Source: an uncultured Erysipelotrichaceae bacterium
Lineage (GTDB): Bacteria; Bacillota_I; Bacilli_A; RFN20; CAG-826
NCBI GenBank assembly: GCA_947166565.1
Contig: CAMVEL010000001.1
Span: forward strand, 1-64,000
Direction of reading: 5' to 3'
Length of the DNA: 64,000 nucleotides
The translations under genes and the position numbers were made by a program. Shown in pieces: positions 28,571-38,934 of this stretch. Numbering within the stretch: the first letter of the stretch is position 1; each line of letters opens with the position of its first letter. Below the pieces are notes generated by a model. It saw only the letters and a program-made list of their open reading frames with translations, was not told the DNA's origin and did no database searches.

Positions 28571-30646
28571 ATGGCAGGTAAAGCGACTCGCGGTGGAATC
28601 CTTAGCTCTAGGATCAAATCCGCCAACGTCAAATTTTTCCCAGAAGGGATCTTAGGCTATCTAGGTGGCCCATTCTTCGCCCTTATCCCTAACGGTATCA
28701 TCAACACGTTCCTCTCCCAATATTGGGTCAACGTCCTTGGTATCGAGGATTGGAACAAGAACTTCCTTTGGCTCCTCCCCCTCTTATCTTCCATCCTCAT
28801 CGTCATCGGTAACATCCTCGTTGGCAAACTCATGGAAGGAAAACCGAGGAAAGCCGGTAAGGCAAGGCCCTTGCTCGTCCTCTCGGTCCCCGCGATTGCC
28901 ATAGCTATCGTCGCCTGCTTCCTTGCTCCTAACCCCTATAACAACCAAGGTATCTTCAATAATGACATCACCATCGCCACGTTAATCATCGTCGCGATCG
29001 GTTATAACCTCTTCTATGCCTTCGCCTGGCCGCTATATTACACCAGCCATTCCGCGATGGTTAACCTCTCCACCCGTAATGCTTCGCAACGTTCCCTCCT
29101 TGGAACCCTTGCGATGGCCGGACAAGTCGGCGCGGCCGGTGTTGCCGGTATGGCCGGTGGCTTCCTCTCCGACTTATTGAAGCTCCTTCCAACCAAAATG
29201 AACCTCCTCTCCACCTTCAAAGGCATTTCTGAGGATTTTGGAACCAGAACCTCCCAGGTTGTTTCCAATGCCACGGTTTATCTCCATCCGGAAACCTTGG
29301 CTACCGAAAAACCAGATTACGCCCTCACCGACCTTGGCCAAAGCGTCCTTAACGCCTGCCGCGCGGATGCCAACGGACGCTGGTTCGTCATCATGATCGT
29401 CCTTATCGCCGCCCTCGTTATCGGCGTTGCCATCGAATTCCTCTTCACCCGTGAACGTATCACCGAGGAAGCTTTCGCTCTTGAAGCCAAAGGCGAAGGC
29501 AATCAGGAATCTAACGTCAAGAGAGTCAAGATGGCCGACCAAATCAAGGTCAGTATGCATGACAAGTATTGGTGGTTCATCATCTTGTTCTTCTTCCTCT
29601 ATCAACTTGGTGGCATGCTTAAGAACAACGGTCAAACCTTCTATTCCCAGGCTTGGACCCAAGGCGACACCTCCCTTTCTTCATTAATTGGTATATTGGG
29701 CGCGATCCCAACCGCCTTAGGCATGGTTGTGGTCTGGCCGCTTGCCAACAAATTCGGCAAAGCCAACTGCATCAAAGTCGGCGCGATTCTCGCCGTCTTG
29801 CTCGGCTTCATCGGCTGGATCCCATTATTCGCCTCGATGAACCCCGCCACCGATGGCGCCGCAATCCAAACCCTTTCCATCGTCGGTTTCTGCGCTAAGG
29901 CCATTGGTACCGTCCCAGCGATGTATGTCTCTCTCGCCCTTATGTCCGACGTCCTCGACCATCAGGAAGCGGTTTATGGCATCCGTACCGATGGCTTCAC
30001 CATGGCGGTCTATGGTTCCATCATGATCGCGATGACCGGTATCTCCAACGCCATCATCCTCGCCATCAACGGCATGTTCCCAGCTGGCAGTTACGATCAA
30101 CGCTTCGCGATGACCTTCGTCTTCTTCGGTGGCGAAATGCTTTGCTACCTCATCATCGCTTTCATCCTCATGTTCATGAACGTCGAGAAATTCTCCGATC
30201 TCGATCATCAGGCGATCGAAGCCAGACAAAAGAAGGAAGCCGAAGCCGCCGGTATCGAATACGTCCCCGCCAAGGTTCGCTTAGAGCAAGAGCAGAAGCA
30301 AGCGGAAATCGATTCCCGTAACGCCTCCATCGAAGAACTTCGCCTCAACTGCGAGAAGAAGGGCTTGAACTTCGAAGAAGAACTCAAGAAATTCGAAGAT
30401 GCCGAAGCCGTTAAAGCCGAAGCCGCCGCCAAGAAGAAAGAAGAAGCGGAAGCCAAGAAGCAGGCCAAGGCCGCTGAGAAAGCCAAAGCGGAAGAAGCCC
30501 GCCGCGCCGCCTTGACCGAAGATCAAAGGGCCGCGGAAGACGCCAAAGCCTTGGAGAAGGCCCGCCGTAAAGAGAGCGAAGCCGCCAAACTCGCCGCCAT
30601 ACACGCCGCGATGATTGAAAAAGGCAGCAAGGTCCTCTCCAAATAA
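28571..30646 (+). CDS. GPH-type (MFS) sugar transporter with long charged C-terminal tail
   Basis: About 12 TMs; FPEGILGYLGGPFFALIPNGIINTFLSQYW; tail of ~110 residues rich in A/E/K. Confidence 0.8.
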   Translation: MAGKATRGGILSSRIKSANVKFFPEGILGYLGGPFFALIPNGIINTFLSQYWVNVLGIEDWNKNFLWLLPLLSSILIVIGNILVGKLMEGKPRKAGKARPLLVLSVPAIAIAIVACFLAPNPYNNQGIFNNDITIATLIIVAIGYNLFYAFAWPLYYTSHSAMVNLSTRNASQRSLLGTLAMAGQVGAAGVAGMAGGFLSDLLKLLPTKMNLLSTFKGISEDFGTRTSQVVSNATVYLHPETLATEKPDYALTDLGQSVLNACRADANGRWFVIMIVLIAALVIGVAIEFLFTRERITEEAFALEAKGEGNQESNVKRVKMADQIKVSMHDKYWWFIILFFFLYQLGGMLKNNGQTFYSQAWTQGDTSLSSLIGILGAIPTALGMVVVWPLANKFGKANCIKVGAILAVLLGFIGWIPLFASMNPATDGAAIQTLSIVGFCAKAIGTVPAMYVSLALMSDVLDHQEAVYGIRTDGFTMAVYGSIMIAMTGISNAIILAINGMFPAGSYDQRFAMTFVFFGGEMLCYLIIAFILMFMNVEKFSDLDHQAIEARQKKEAEAAGIEYVPAKVRLEQEQKQAEIDSRNASIEELRLNCEKKGLNFEEELKKFEDAEAVKAEAAAKKKEEAEAKKQAKAAEKAKAEEARRAALTEDQRAAEDAKALEKARRKESEAAKLAAIHAAMIEKGSKVLSK

Positions 30647-30656
30647 ACACAATAAA

Positions 30657-30695
30657 TGAAAGCTCGGCCAGCGTTGACCGAGCTTTCATTTTGTC
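30657..30695 (+). terminator. Rho-independent terminator
   Basis: GAAAGCTCGGccagcgttgaCCGAGCTTTCATTTTG. Confidence 0.75.
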
Positions 30696-30712
30696 TATTT
30701 CAATATGATGTC

Positions 30713-32053
30713 TTAATCCTTTTTGTCTTTTTCCTTAGGAAGCAATAAGGATAAGGAATAGATGCCATCGCTAGCGGAGATCGTGAGGTCGCCCCCATAT
30801 TTCTTGGCAACGTAATCGATTGACTTAACGCCATAGCCGTGGTTGGCCTTATTGGCTTTGCTCGTTAATGGAAGCCCATCGCTTCCGAAACGCAGCTCGC
30901 CTTCTAGATAGGGGTTTTCTTCCTTGATGGTCGTAAGCCCTCCAAGAGCCTTGACCGAGAAGGAGATGCTCCTTTTGTCTTCCGGAAGCTTTTTGACGGC
31001 TTCGATCGCGTTATCGAGGATATTGCCTAATAAAGAATAGGTATCTGGTTCGTTAAGCATCGATAAGGCGGTTCCTTCCGCCATAATCGAGATGCGGATT
31101 TTGTTTTTGGAGCAGATGCGGCTCTTCTCGGTGAGGATCAAGTCCATGGAGGCGTTACCCGTCTTGATATCGGAATCGTAGATATCGACGAGGGAGCTGA
31201 TCTCCTCAATCGTTTCGGCCGCGATTTCCTTGCGTTGGCCTAATTCCCTAATCTGATGTCTGAGGTCATGGGCCTTAAGGGCGATTAGCTCGGAATTCTC
31301 TTTGGAAATGCGGTAATGCTCCCTTTCCTTACTCCTAACGACTTTGAGCGTCGCGATATCGTTATCGAGCCGATAACGCACGGCAACCTCGAATTGCATG
31401 GTAAGGGCGATGACGCAAAGAAGGAGGGAGAGGGCGGAAATGATGTTACGGCTAGCGTAACTTGCCTCCTCGGTATAGTCGAGGACAAAGGAATTGATGA
31501 CGATATCGGAAATCAAGCAGACGATGACGACCGCGAAGACCACGATATTGTGGATGGAGACGGGGTTGCCCTTTTTGATGCGCCTTCCGAAGAAGACATA
31601 GGACAACCAATATAACAATAAATAGGAACCCGCATAGATTAGAGCCTGCAAAGGCGTCGAGAATAGTCCGCTGGACCCTTCGGTATCATAGAAGCTTCCG
31701 GCCCCTGTTCCGGTTTGGGTAAGGCGCAACAGCAAATCGTAAAGTTCGTAGGAGGCATGTTGGACGTTATAGCCGGCGATCGTTACGAAAAGGATGGTCT
31801 TCCAATCCGCGTCGAAGACCAAAAAATGGGCCGCGAAAGCCACAAGGTAAAGCATGAGGAAGGTGAAGGTGTTCCATAATGGATTGGAAATGGTTGGGAA
31901 GGCAAAGCAAGCCCCATAGCAAATGACCAAGGCTAGGGGGATCCTCCAAAAAAGCTGTTTCCTTTTTGGGAGGGAGAAAGAAAAAAGAAGACAGGCGATA
32001 AGAAGCTCTGTCATAAATAAGGGACGGTATAGGAGAAGCGCTCCCGAATACAT
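30713..32053 (-). CDS. AgrC-like sensor kinase (GHKL ATPase)
   Basis: Multi-TM N-terminus; ALKAHDLRHQIRELG, NILDNAIEAVKKLP, HGYGVKSIDYVAKKYGG. Confidence 0.85.
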   Translation of the reverse strand: MYSGALLLYRPLFMTELLIACLLFSFSLPKRKQLFWRIPLALVICYGACFAFPTISNPLWNTFTFLMLYLVAFAAHFLVFDADWKTILFVTIAGYNVQHASYELYDLLLRLTQTGTGAGSFYDTEGSSGLFSTPLQALIYAGSYLLLYWLSYVFFGRRIKKGNPVSIHNIVVFAVVIVCLISDIVINSFVLDYTEEASYASRNIISALSLLLCVIALTMQFEVAVRYRLDNDIATLKVVRSKEREHYRISKENSELIALKAHDLRHQIRELGQRKEIAAETIEEISSLVDIYDSDIKTGNASMDLILTEKSRICSKNKIRISIMAEGTALSMLNEPDTYSLLGNILDNAIEAVKKLPEDKRSISFSVKALGGLTTIKEENPYLEGELRFGSDGLPLTSKANKANHGYGVKSIDYVAKKYGGDLTISASDGIYSLSLLLPKEKDKKD

Positions 32054-32764
32054 TTATTTACCAATCCTTCCGTAATAGGCGTTGAGCGTTTTCATAAAAT
32101 CCTTTTTCTTTGGATGGGAAATCGCTAGGCGATAATCCTTAAGCAACAAATCGAAACCCTCAACCCCATCGACATAGGCGAGGTTAACCAAATAGCAGGA
32201 ATTGCATTTGACGAAATTATAGGCCCCGAGTTTGGATTCGACGTTCCTTAAGGAATCGTAGGCCTCAAAATCCCCGTGCGCGGTATGGTAGAGGATCGTA
32301 TGCCCGGAGATCTCCACGAAATAGATCTCGCTTGAGGAAACCGCGACCTATTTCGCGGAAGTGGAGATGACGACCTTCGCGCTTTCCTTCGTGGAAAGAC
32401 GCCTGACCAAACGCTTCATCTTGAATTCGAAATCCCCATAGACGATGGGCTTGACGATGAAATCAAAGGCGTCGACCTCATACCCGTTGATCGCGAACTG
32501 GGCTAAGGAGGTGATGAAAAGGATGGTGACATCCTTATCGGTTTTCCTAATCGATTTGGCCAAATCCATCCCGGAGATTCCGGGAAGGGCGATATCGAGG
32601 AAGATGGCATCGAAATTACAGGCGAAGGAGGAGAGGAAAAGCTCGGCGCTTTTGAAATGGACCAAGCGTATCTCGACCTTGTTTTCCGCATTGAACCTAT
32701 CGATGGCTTTCGACAAAGCCTCATATTCAAGCGGAGAATCCTCAACTGATGCAATCGTGTACAT
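32054..32764 (-). pseudogene. LytTR (AgrA/LytR-type) response regulator interrupted by one in-frame TAG
   Basis: Receiver 32348..32764 (MYTIASVEDSPLEYEAL...AIFLDIALPG) ends VVISTSAK*; the same frame continues VAVSSSEIYFVEISGHTILYHTAHGDFEAYDSL through the LytTR domain. Confidence 0.8.
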
Positions 32765-32896
32765 TTTCTTTCCCTTGTTTTGCAAGATTATACAAGGAAG
32801 AAGATATTTGGGCAATTTTGGGAATCAGTCAAGAAAAAAAGAGACCATCCGCCCTTTTGGTTTGCCAAAAATAGGGAAATTGCCCATACTATTCAT

Positions 32897-35788
32897 ATGC
32901 CTAGAAAAAGTTTCCTGAAAACAAGGGAATTCCATTATTCGCTTATCGGGGTTATCACCGCGATGCTCATCGCCCTTAACGCCATCGCTTTTTCCTTTGA
33001 TTCCGATTTCACCAAATTCCTTTTTGGCGATGGAATCAATTTCGACACCCCCGAGGAGGCTTCCGCCCGTGAAGAAGGCATTGTCTTAGCCAAAAAGATT
33101 GAGGAACGTTCCATAGTCTTGCTTAAGAACGAAGGCAAGACGCTGCCATTAAAAAACAAGAAGATAAATGTCTTCGGGGTCAATTCGAGCGATTCCCTTT
33201 TCATCTTTCAAGGAGGGGGATCCTCAAGGACCAGCGATTATGGCCGCGTCCCTTTCTATGAAGCCTTGATTTCCTCTGGGTTAGAGTTAAACCCCGAATT
33301 AATGGATTTCTACAATTCCAAAAAACTGAGCCGTTCCGCCAATTCGGTCGTGGAATCGGTCCTTTTCCGAAACTTTGAATTGCCCTCGAATTTATATAAG
33401 GAAACCATGTTCGACGCCGCTTACGATTATTCGGATACGGCTTTATACGTGATCTCTCGCCCTGCGACCGAGCAACTTGATATCCCCCATGTTTCCTATC
33501 TATCGAATGGAGCTCTCGATGAATCTAGGCCAACCCTTGCCCTAAGCGAGAACGAGGTTTGGCTCCTCAATGAACTCAAATCCCGTTTCGATGACCTTAT
33601 CATCGTCTTAAACTGCGGAAATCCGATGGAGCTTCCCTTCCATAACGACCCGGATATCGACGCGATCATCAACGTCGGCTATCCTGGCAATAGCGGAGTT
33701 GTTTCCTTAGGAAGAATCCTTCTGGGGGAAGTCAACCCTTCCGGAAGAAGCGTCGATACCTTTCTTACGGATTCCGCTTATAACCCCGCCTATATCAATT
33801 CGGGAAGGCAGGGTTCCCATACATATAAGGCGAATGGGAACGCCCGTTACGTCGATTATTGTGAAAACGTCTATGTCGGATACCGTTATTTCGAAACGCT
33901 TTTTGAGGAGAGCAAGTTAAGCGAGGAGGAGTATTCGAAAATCGTCGCTTACCCCTTTGGACATGGTCTTTCCTATACCTCTTTCTCCTGGCAGGTATTG
34001 GAGACGAACATCATCAAAGCCGACGGATCCTCCTCAAAGATCGATGAAGGGCAGAACCTAGATGGCGAAGGGCAACTGGAATTCGTCCTTTGGGTCGAGA
34101 ACAATGGCAATCTCGTGGGCTCTGAGGTTGTTGAGCTCTATTGCCTCCCCCCTTATTACAAAGGGGAAATAGAAAAGCCTTCCGTTATTTTGGCAGGATA
34201 CGCCAAAACCAAAGACTTATCTCCGGGAAAAGGGGAAAGAGTCAGAATTAGCGTCCAATTACGCGATTTGGCATCTTACGATTGTTACGATAGGAACAAC
34301 AACGGCTTCATCGGTTATGAGCTTGAAACGGGGAAATACGGTTTTTCCTTCCGTTCCTCCGCCCATAAGACCCATCCCCTCAAAGGAAGGGCCTCCTCCG
34401 CTTTCATCTATAACATCCGCCGTATCGGCTATCAGTATCCAAACGACCCCGTTACGGGGGCGGAGGTGAGCAATCTGTTCACCGACATGGAAAACCCCAT
34501 CTCCAAAGTGGAGACGAGCATCAAGGAAAAGGAATCCCTTCTTTCCATCTCCATAGATGGTGGAGATTGGGAGAATATCGCCTACATGTCCCGCGTAAAT
34601 TTCAAGGAAACATTCCCTAAGAAAAGCGATTCCCGCGAGATGAGCGAAGCCATGAACCTCTATAATTACCGGGTCCATGCCCCCCGTATCAACGAAAGTG
34701 ACGAGAAACCTCTTTTCGGGGTGAAGACCGACCTAAAAATCATGGATGCCTTTGGCAAACCGATTGAAGACGGCGTTTATGATCGCCTTGTCGAAGCCTT
34801 GACGGAAGAAGAGGCCATCAACCTCGTTCAGCACGCCGGATTCGGAACCGCGGCTTTGCCTTCGATCGAAAAACCCCGTTGCTTGGATTTAGATGGCCCA
34901 TGCGGTTTGAATACCAGCGTCCTCTCCTCCAATCCTGGCAACGCCACCTCCTACCCTTCGACCGCGACCTTAGCCCAATCATTCGATATCGAGCTATGCT
35001 ATTCCTATGGCAGAGCGATTGCCAAAGAAGCGGAAGCCCTTGGCATCAACGGTTGGTATGCCCCGGGGGCCAACATCCATCGTTCCCCTCTAGGAGGAAG
35101 GAATTTCGAATATTTCTCCGAAGATCCCCTTGTTGCCGGCAACTCTGCGACCTACTTAATTAGAGGCGCTAAAGCCGGCGGCCTTTATTCTTATCTCAAG
35201 CATTTTGCCTGCGATGAACAAGAAAGCGGCCAAAACGGTCAATACCAATGGCTGACGGAGCAGGCGTTTAGGGAAATCTATGCACGCCCCTTCGAATTGG
35301 CGGTAAAACACGGCCAGGCCAATGGGGTGATGTTATCGAAAAACCGCATCGGCAGTGTCCGTTCCGCCGGTTCGACCGCGTTAAATATCGATTTGCTCCG
35401 TAACGAATGGGGCTTTAAAGGCGCGGTCATCACCGATTATTATGTCTCAGGCCACGTCATGGACGCGGATGAAGCCATTAGAAGCGGAGTCGACTTGATC
35501 CTTGAAGGCGGAACGGTCAATTTCGATGACACGTCTTCGGCAACTTTCTTCAAGGGTATCGCTAGAGCGGCTAGAAACGCGATCTATTGCTATGCCGAAA
35601 CGATGCATGCGGCCAATACGGCCCAATCGCTTCCCTTCGATCACCACACGGGAGCCAAAAACGACATCCAGCCCATTTGGAAGCCAATCCTTATAGTCCT
35701 TGATTGCATCCTCGTTCCTTCTTTGGGGGTCTATGCCTTCTTCGTGAGGAAGAAACTCAAAAAAGACGAAATGGAAGATTACGTATAA
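32897..35788 (+). CDS. GH3 family enzyme with permuted domain order, TM at both ends
   Basis: AKKIEERSIVLLKNEGKTLPLKNKKINVFG at N-terminus; NFEYFSEDP, KHFACDEQES, GFKGAVITDYYVSG at C-terminus; terminal hydrophobic segments. Confidence 0.87.
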   Translation: MPRKSFLKTREFHYSLIGVITAMLIALNAIAFSFDSDFTKFLFGDGINFDTPEEASAREEGIVLAKKIEERSIVLLKNEGKTLPLKNKKINVFGVNSSDSLFIFQGGGSSRTSDYGRVPFYEALISSGLELNPELMDFYNSKKLSRSANSVVESVLFRNFELPSNLYKETMFDAAYDYSDTALYVISRPATEQLDIPHVSYLSNGALDESRPTLALSENEVWLLNELKSRFDDLIIVLNCGNPMELPFHNDPDIDAIINVGYPGNSGVVSLGRILLGEVNPSGRSVDTFLTDSAYNPAYINSGRQGSHTYKANGNARYVDYCENVYVGYRYFETLFEESKLSEEEYSKIVAYPFGHGLSYTSFSWQVLETNIIKADGSSSKIDEGQNLDGEGQLEFVLWVENNGNLVGSEVVELYCLPPYYKGEIEKPSVILAGYAKTKDLSPGKGERVRISVQLRDLASYDCYDRNNNGFIGYELETGKYGFSFRSSAHKTHPLKGRASSAFIYNIRRIGYQYPNDPVTGAEVSNLFTDMENPISKVETSIKEKESLLSISIDGGDWENIAYMSRVNFKETFPKKSDSREMSEAMNLYNYRVHAPRINESDEKPLFGVKTDLKIMDAFGKPIEDGVYDRLVEALTEEEAINLVQHAGFGTAALPSIEKPRCLDLDGPCGLNTSVLSSNPGNATSYPSTATLAQSFDIELCYSYGRAIAKEAEALGINGWYAPGANIHRSPLGGRNFEYFSEDPLVAGNSATYLIRGAKAGGLYSYLKHFACDEQESGQNGQYQWLTEQAFREIYARPFELAVKHGQANGVMLSKNRIGSVRSAGSTALNIDLLRNEWGFKGAVITDYYVSGHVMDADEAIRSGVDLILEGGTVNFDDTSSATFFKGIARAARNAIYCYAETMHAANTAQSLPFDHHTGAKNDIQPIWKPILIVLDCILVPSLGVYAFFVRKKLKKDEMEDYV

Positions 35789-35814
35789 TCTATTCTAAAA
35801 CAGATACCGTTTCC

Positions 35815-38085
35815 CTACTTTTTGGGTAGGTAAATATCGACATAATCGAAATTGGTCGCCGAGCCTTTGGAAATGACCTTGATTATGTTATCGCCTTGGT
35901 AAAGCTTGATTTCCCCCATTTTGACTTCGCCCCATTCATGGAATTTCCTAGCGGGGTTTTTCGCGGCGGGATTATATCTAATCGGCGGGAAATCGATGTC
36001 CTTCCCGTTGATTTTGAGGGAAAACATACCCGCGGGATCACGGGAATTGATCTGCTTGGCCAGCCCGTAGGCGATATAAGCGGTCGTATCCTCTTCGACT
36101 TGGATAGAGAAACCGAATCCCCTTCCTTCGCCGCCATCTAGGTTACCGACGTATTTCCCGCCCGAAGCTGTATCGTCGGTAGATATCTTTGGGCTCGAGA
36201 TGAGGGAACAGCTCTCCGCTTCATAACGAGTGGCCTCATATTCAGTAGGGAAAACGGCCTCTTCAAGGAAAGGGGCATGCAAATCACGGCCATCGCCATA
36301 GATTGAGGAGAGGGAAGTCAACCTATCGCCATACCAATCCGCGGCGAAGCGGAAGGCGTCTTTCTCCGATTTTACCGAGGAGGTCTCATCGCGAAGCTCG
36401 CCCGCGGTTCCTGAATAGGATCCCCCAAGATGGTGCCATCTTTGGAAATTCTCCGCGTATTCTTCTTGGTATTCGCTTGAGAAGGCGTACATGGCGTTAA
36501 GCATATCGCCGAAGGAATCGCTTTCGATGAGCTGATTCCATTTGGCTTTGATCATCTCCTTGAAGAAAGCCTTTCCGGTAAGGAGGTTGAGCCAGGGATT
36601 TCCTGAGCCGAAAGCATAATAGCCCTTCCCGTCTTCGCAGTAGCCCGCCCTATTTCCAATCGCGGAATCGTAATCCCAAGGAGCCTCGAAACGGAGGCGA
36701 TGGTCTTTGTTTTCCCCCAAATCGAAATCCATATAGAAGGAGCTCCAGCCGATATCCGGGTCGCAGGTGATTTCCTGGAGGATATAGGTATCGACTAGGG
36801 AATGGAGATCGATATACCTTCCGATATGGGAACGGGGATCGGAAGCCTCGGTCCTAACCAAGGTCGTCCCATCGGCACTCAAATCGTAATATTCCCCGTT
36901 ATAGGCGGCCTTATAGGCGATGCGATAGATGTTTTCCAAATAGGTGGAAGCGAATTCCCTTTGGGAATCGGCGATGATATCGCTTTTGATGGTATAACCA
37001 TATTGCGAGGTCCATACGCTTCTTCCGCTTGGGCCCTGCAAGGCGGCCCCATTGTTATAGTTGATGGTGAAGGTTGGGTCTCCATCGGGTCCTTCCTCGG
37101 TGTAATAGCCATCGTATTCGACGAGATAACCGATCCCGTTATCGATTTGGTCGTCTTCCGGTTCGGTGATCTCGACTCTCCCTGTTCCGGTTTGCTGTTG
37201 CTCAACAAGGAGATAGACACCCCAATACTCCCCGTTGATGCTGACTTTGACGGGGGTGAAGTCCGAGACGTAATAACCATCGCTTCCAAGGATTCTCTTT
37301 CCTAAATAGAAGGCGCTCGCGTTGCGCAACAAGGAACTGTCCTTGACGTCGGCGAGAAGAACCCATGATTTGGCCTTTAAATTGTTATTCAAACCAAGCA
37401 TGCCCTGCTTTTTGTTGAATTTGATACGCAGGGGCTTCTTATCGTAATTCGCGGTGTAATTGCCTCTAACCTTCACCCCGGCGTCTATATCGGTAAGGAC
37501 ATAGCTTTCATCGCATCCAGAGACGCTGACCTTGCAGGAGGTGTAATCCATTTTGTTAAGGCGGTCCGGAATGGTGACGAAATCATTATTTCCGTCTTCG
37601 GAGACAATGGAAATCGTCGGCATTTCCGCGGTGACTTGATGTTCGTAATCGTAGTTCCCTTCCTTCACGAGGGGGACTTCAACCGCGGGGAATTCGAGGT
37701 TTAGGGGTTTGATTTCTTCGTTTGAGCTTTCCTCTATGGAAGATTCTTCCGAGGATTCTTCAATTGAGGATTCCGTTAAGCTCTCTTCGCTTGGAAGAGA
37801 AGACTCTTCCTCCCTGGACGATTCCTCTTCCGTGGAGGATTCCTCGATTTCGCTCGAAGAGGAGGAAGGAATTATCGGGCTAATGGTAGAGGAGGATTCG
37901 CTTTCCGAGCTCTCGGAAGAAGGAGTGGAGATAGTTTCGCTTCCGGAAGTCTCTTGGCTTTCCGCCGTCTCGCTACTGGTTTCGGTCTTGCTGGTAGATG
38001 AACTATTGCTATTTGGGTAACCCCCGCAGGAAAAAAGTAAGGAAGATAGCATTAAGGAAGACAATACAACCGGTTTTCTTTTCAT
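35815..38085 (-). CDS. CotH-kinase-family lipoprotein with Ser/Glu-rich linker and C-terminal CBM-like domain
   Basis: Lipobox LLFSCGG; VRGNYTANYDKKPLRIKFNKKQ, LLADVKDSSLLRNASAF, FEAPWDYDSAIG; C-terminal YEAESC... carbohydrate-binding-like. Confidence 0.85.
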   Translation of the reverse strand: MKRKPVVLSSLMLSSLLFSCGGYPNSNSSSTSKTETSSETAESQETSGSETISTPSSESSESESSSTISPIIPSSSSSEIEESSTEEESSREEESSLPSEESLTESSIEESSEESSIEESSNEEIKPLNLEFPAVEVPLVKEGNYDYEHQVTAEMPTISIVSEDGNNDFVTIPDRLNKMDYTSCKVSVSGCDESYVLTDIDAGVKVRGNYTANYDKKPLRIKFNKKQGMLGLNNNLKAKSWVLLADVKDSSLLRNASAFYLGKRILGSDGYYVSDFTPVKVSINGEYWGVYLLVEQQQTGTGRVEITEPEDDQIDNGIGYLVEYDGYYTEEGPDGDPTFTINYNNGAALQGPSGRSVWTSQYGYTIKSDIIADSQREFASTYLENIYRIAYKAAYNGEYYDLSADGTTLVRTEASDPRSHIGRYIDLHSLVDTYILQEITCDPDIGWSSFYMDFDLGENKDHRLRFEAPWDYDSAIGNRAGYCEDGKGYYAFGSGNPWLNLLTGKAFFKEMIKAKWNQLIESDSFGDMLNAMYAFSSEYQEEYAENFQRWHHLGGSYSGTAGELRDETSSVKSEKDAFRFAADWYGDRLTSLSSIYGDGRDLHAPFLEEAVFPTEYEATRYEAESCSLISSPKISTDDTASGGKYVGNLDGGEGRGFGFSIQVEEDTTAYIAYGLAKQINSRDPAGMFSLKINGKDIDFPPIRYNPAAKNPARKFHEWGEVKMGEIKLYQGDNIIKVISKGSATNFDYVDIYLPKK

Positions 38086-38179
38086 GGGAAAGCCCTCTTT
38101 TCGTAATTTGATTATAAGAAGGGCTAAATCTTCCGTTCAAGGAAGTGGGCCTAACCTTATTGATTTGGGCCTTAAAATG

Positions 38180-38207
38180 AAAGAAAAACCCAACCAAGCG
38201 GTTGGGC
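38180..38207 (-). terminator. Terminator of the 38217..38858 gene
   Basis: On minus: CCCAACCgcttGGTTGGGTTTTTCTTTC. Confidence 0.8.
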
Positions 38208-38216
38208 GTTTGTTCT

Positions 38217-38858
38217 TTAGGCTGCTTGTCTTCCACCAAGAGGCTCGATGATGTTAATTTTGAACTCGGTTGCCTCGATGTGGTATTCCTCGACGGCTTT
38301 GTTGATGATTGAGAGGAGTTCCGCGGCGTTTTCCCTATAATCCTTGACGATTGTTAGGGCATGGCCTTGATCGGCGTAGAGACGGAGCTCATCGTTTAGT
38401 TTCTTAACGAGAAGGTCTTGGATTTTCCCGGCGTAAGGATAGAAAGCCACGGGGTCATTTACTTTGTAGGTCAAGGTGTAATGGACTTTGTAAAGAGCGT
38501 CCGGTCCGTTGTTGATGAAGAGCTTATCGGAAGAGAATTCGGCTTCCTTGGAGCTGATGATTGCCCCGACATGATCGCGGAAGGGAACGAGGAAATATCT
38601 TTGGTTCGGCTCGTTGAGGACCTTGTGGATCTGCCCTCCCCTGACGATGATGGTCGTCGCTTCTGGGGTGGATCTAGTGACCCTACGGATTAGATAGACG
38701 ACGATTATCAAGAGGACGATGGCCCCCAAAACGATATAAAGGATTGGGCTTTGAAAGATTTTCTTCAAGGATTCCAAAGATTGTCCCCCCGAGCCGCCGG
38801 AAGATCCACCTTCACTGGTGCTTGCTACGGAAGAGAGAATATTAAGTATTAAGTTCAT
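38217..38858 (-). CDS. SPFH/band-7-like membrane protein
   Basis: N-terminal TM; TIIVRGGQIHKVLNEPNQRYFLVPFRDHVGAIISSKEAEFSSDKLFINNGPDALYKVHYTLTYKVNDP. Confidence 0.55.
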   Translation of the reverse strand: MNLILNILSSVASTSEGGSSGGSGGQSLESLKKIFQSPILYIVLGAIVLLIIVVYLIRRVTRSTPEATTIIVRGGQIHKVLNEPNQRYFLVPFRDHVGAIISSKEAEFSSDKLFINNGPDALYKVHYTLTYKVNDPVAFYPYAGKIQDLLVKKLNDELRLYADQGHALTIVKDYRENAAELLSIINKAVEEYHIEATEFKINIIEPLGGRQAA

Positions 38859-38885
38859 GATGTTACCTCAAATAAGCTGGCAATG

Positions 38886-38915
38886 CTGACCGAAACATAG
38901 TTTAGCGCGTAAAAT
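38886..38915 (+). promoter_or_regulatory. Candidate promoter for the repeat array
   Basis: CTGACC (38886-38891), 18-bp spacer, TAAAAT (38910-38915). Confidence 0.35.
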
Positions 38916-38934
38916 GTAAGAATTAAAGCCACCT

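Noticed and set aside
32348-32350. Alternative genetic code (TAG as sense)
   Set aside because: TAG terminates other intact genes, for example 26891..28294, so a code change is not supported.
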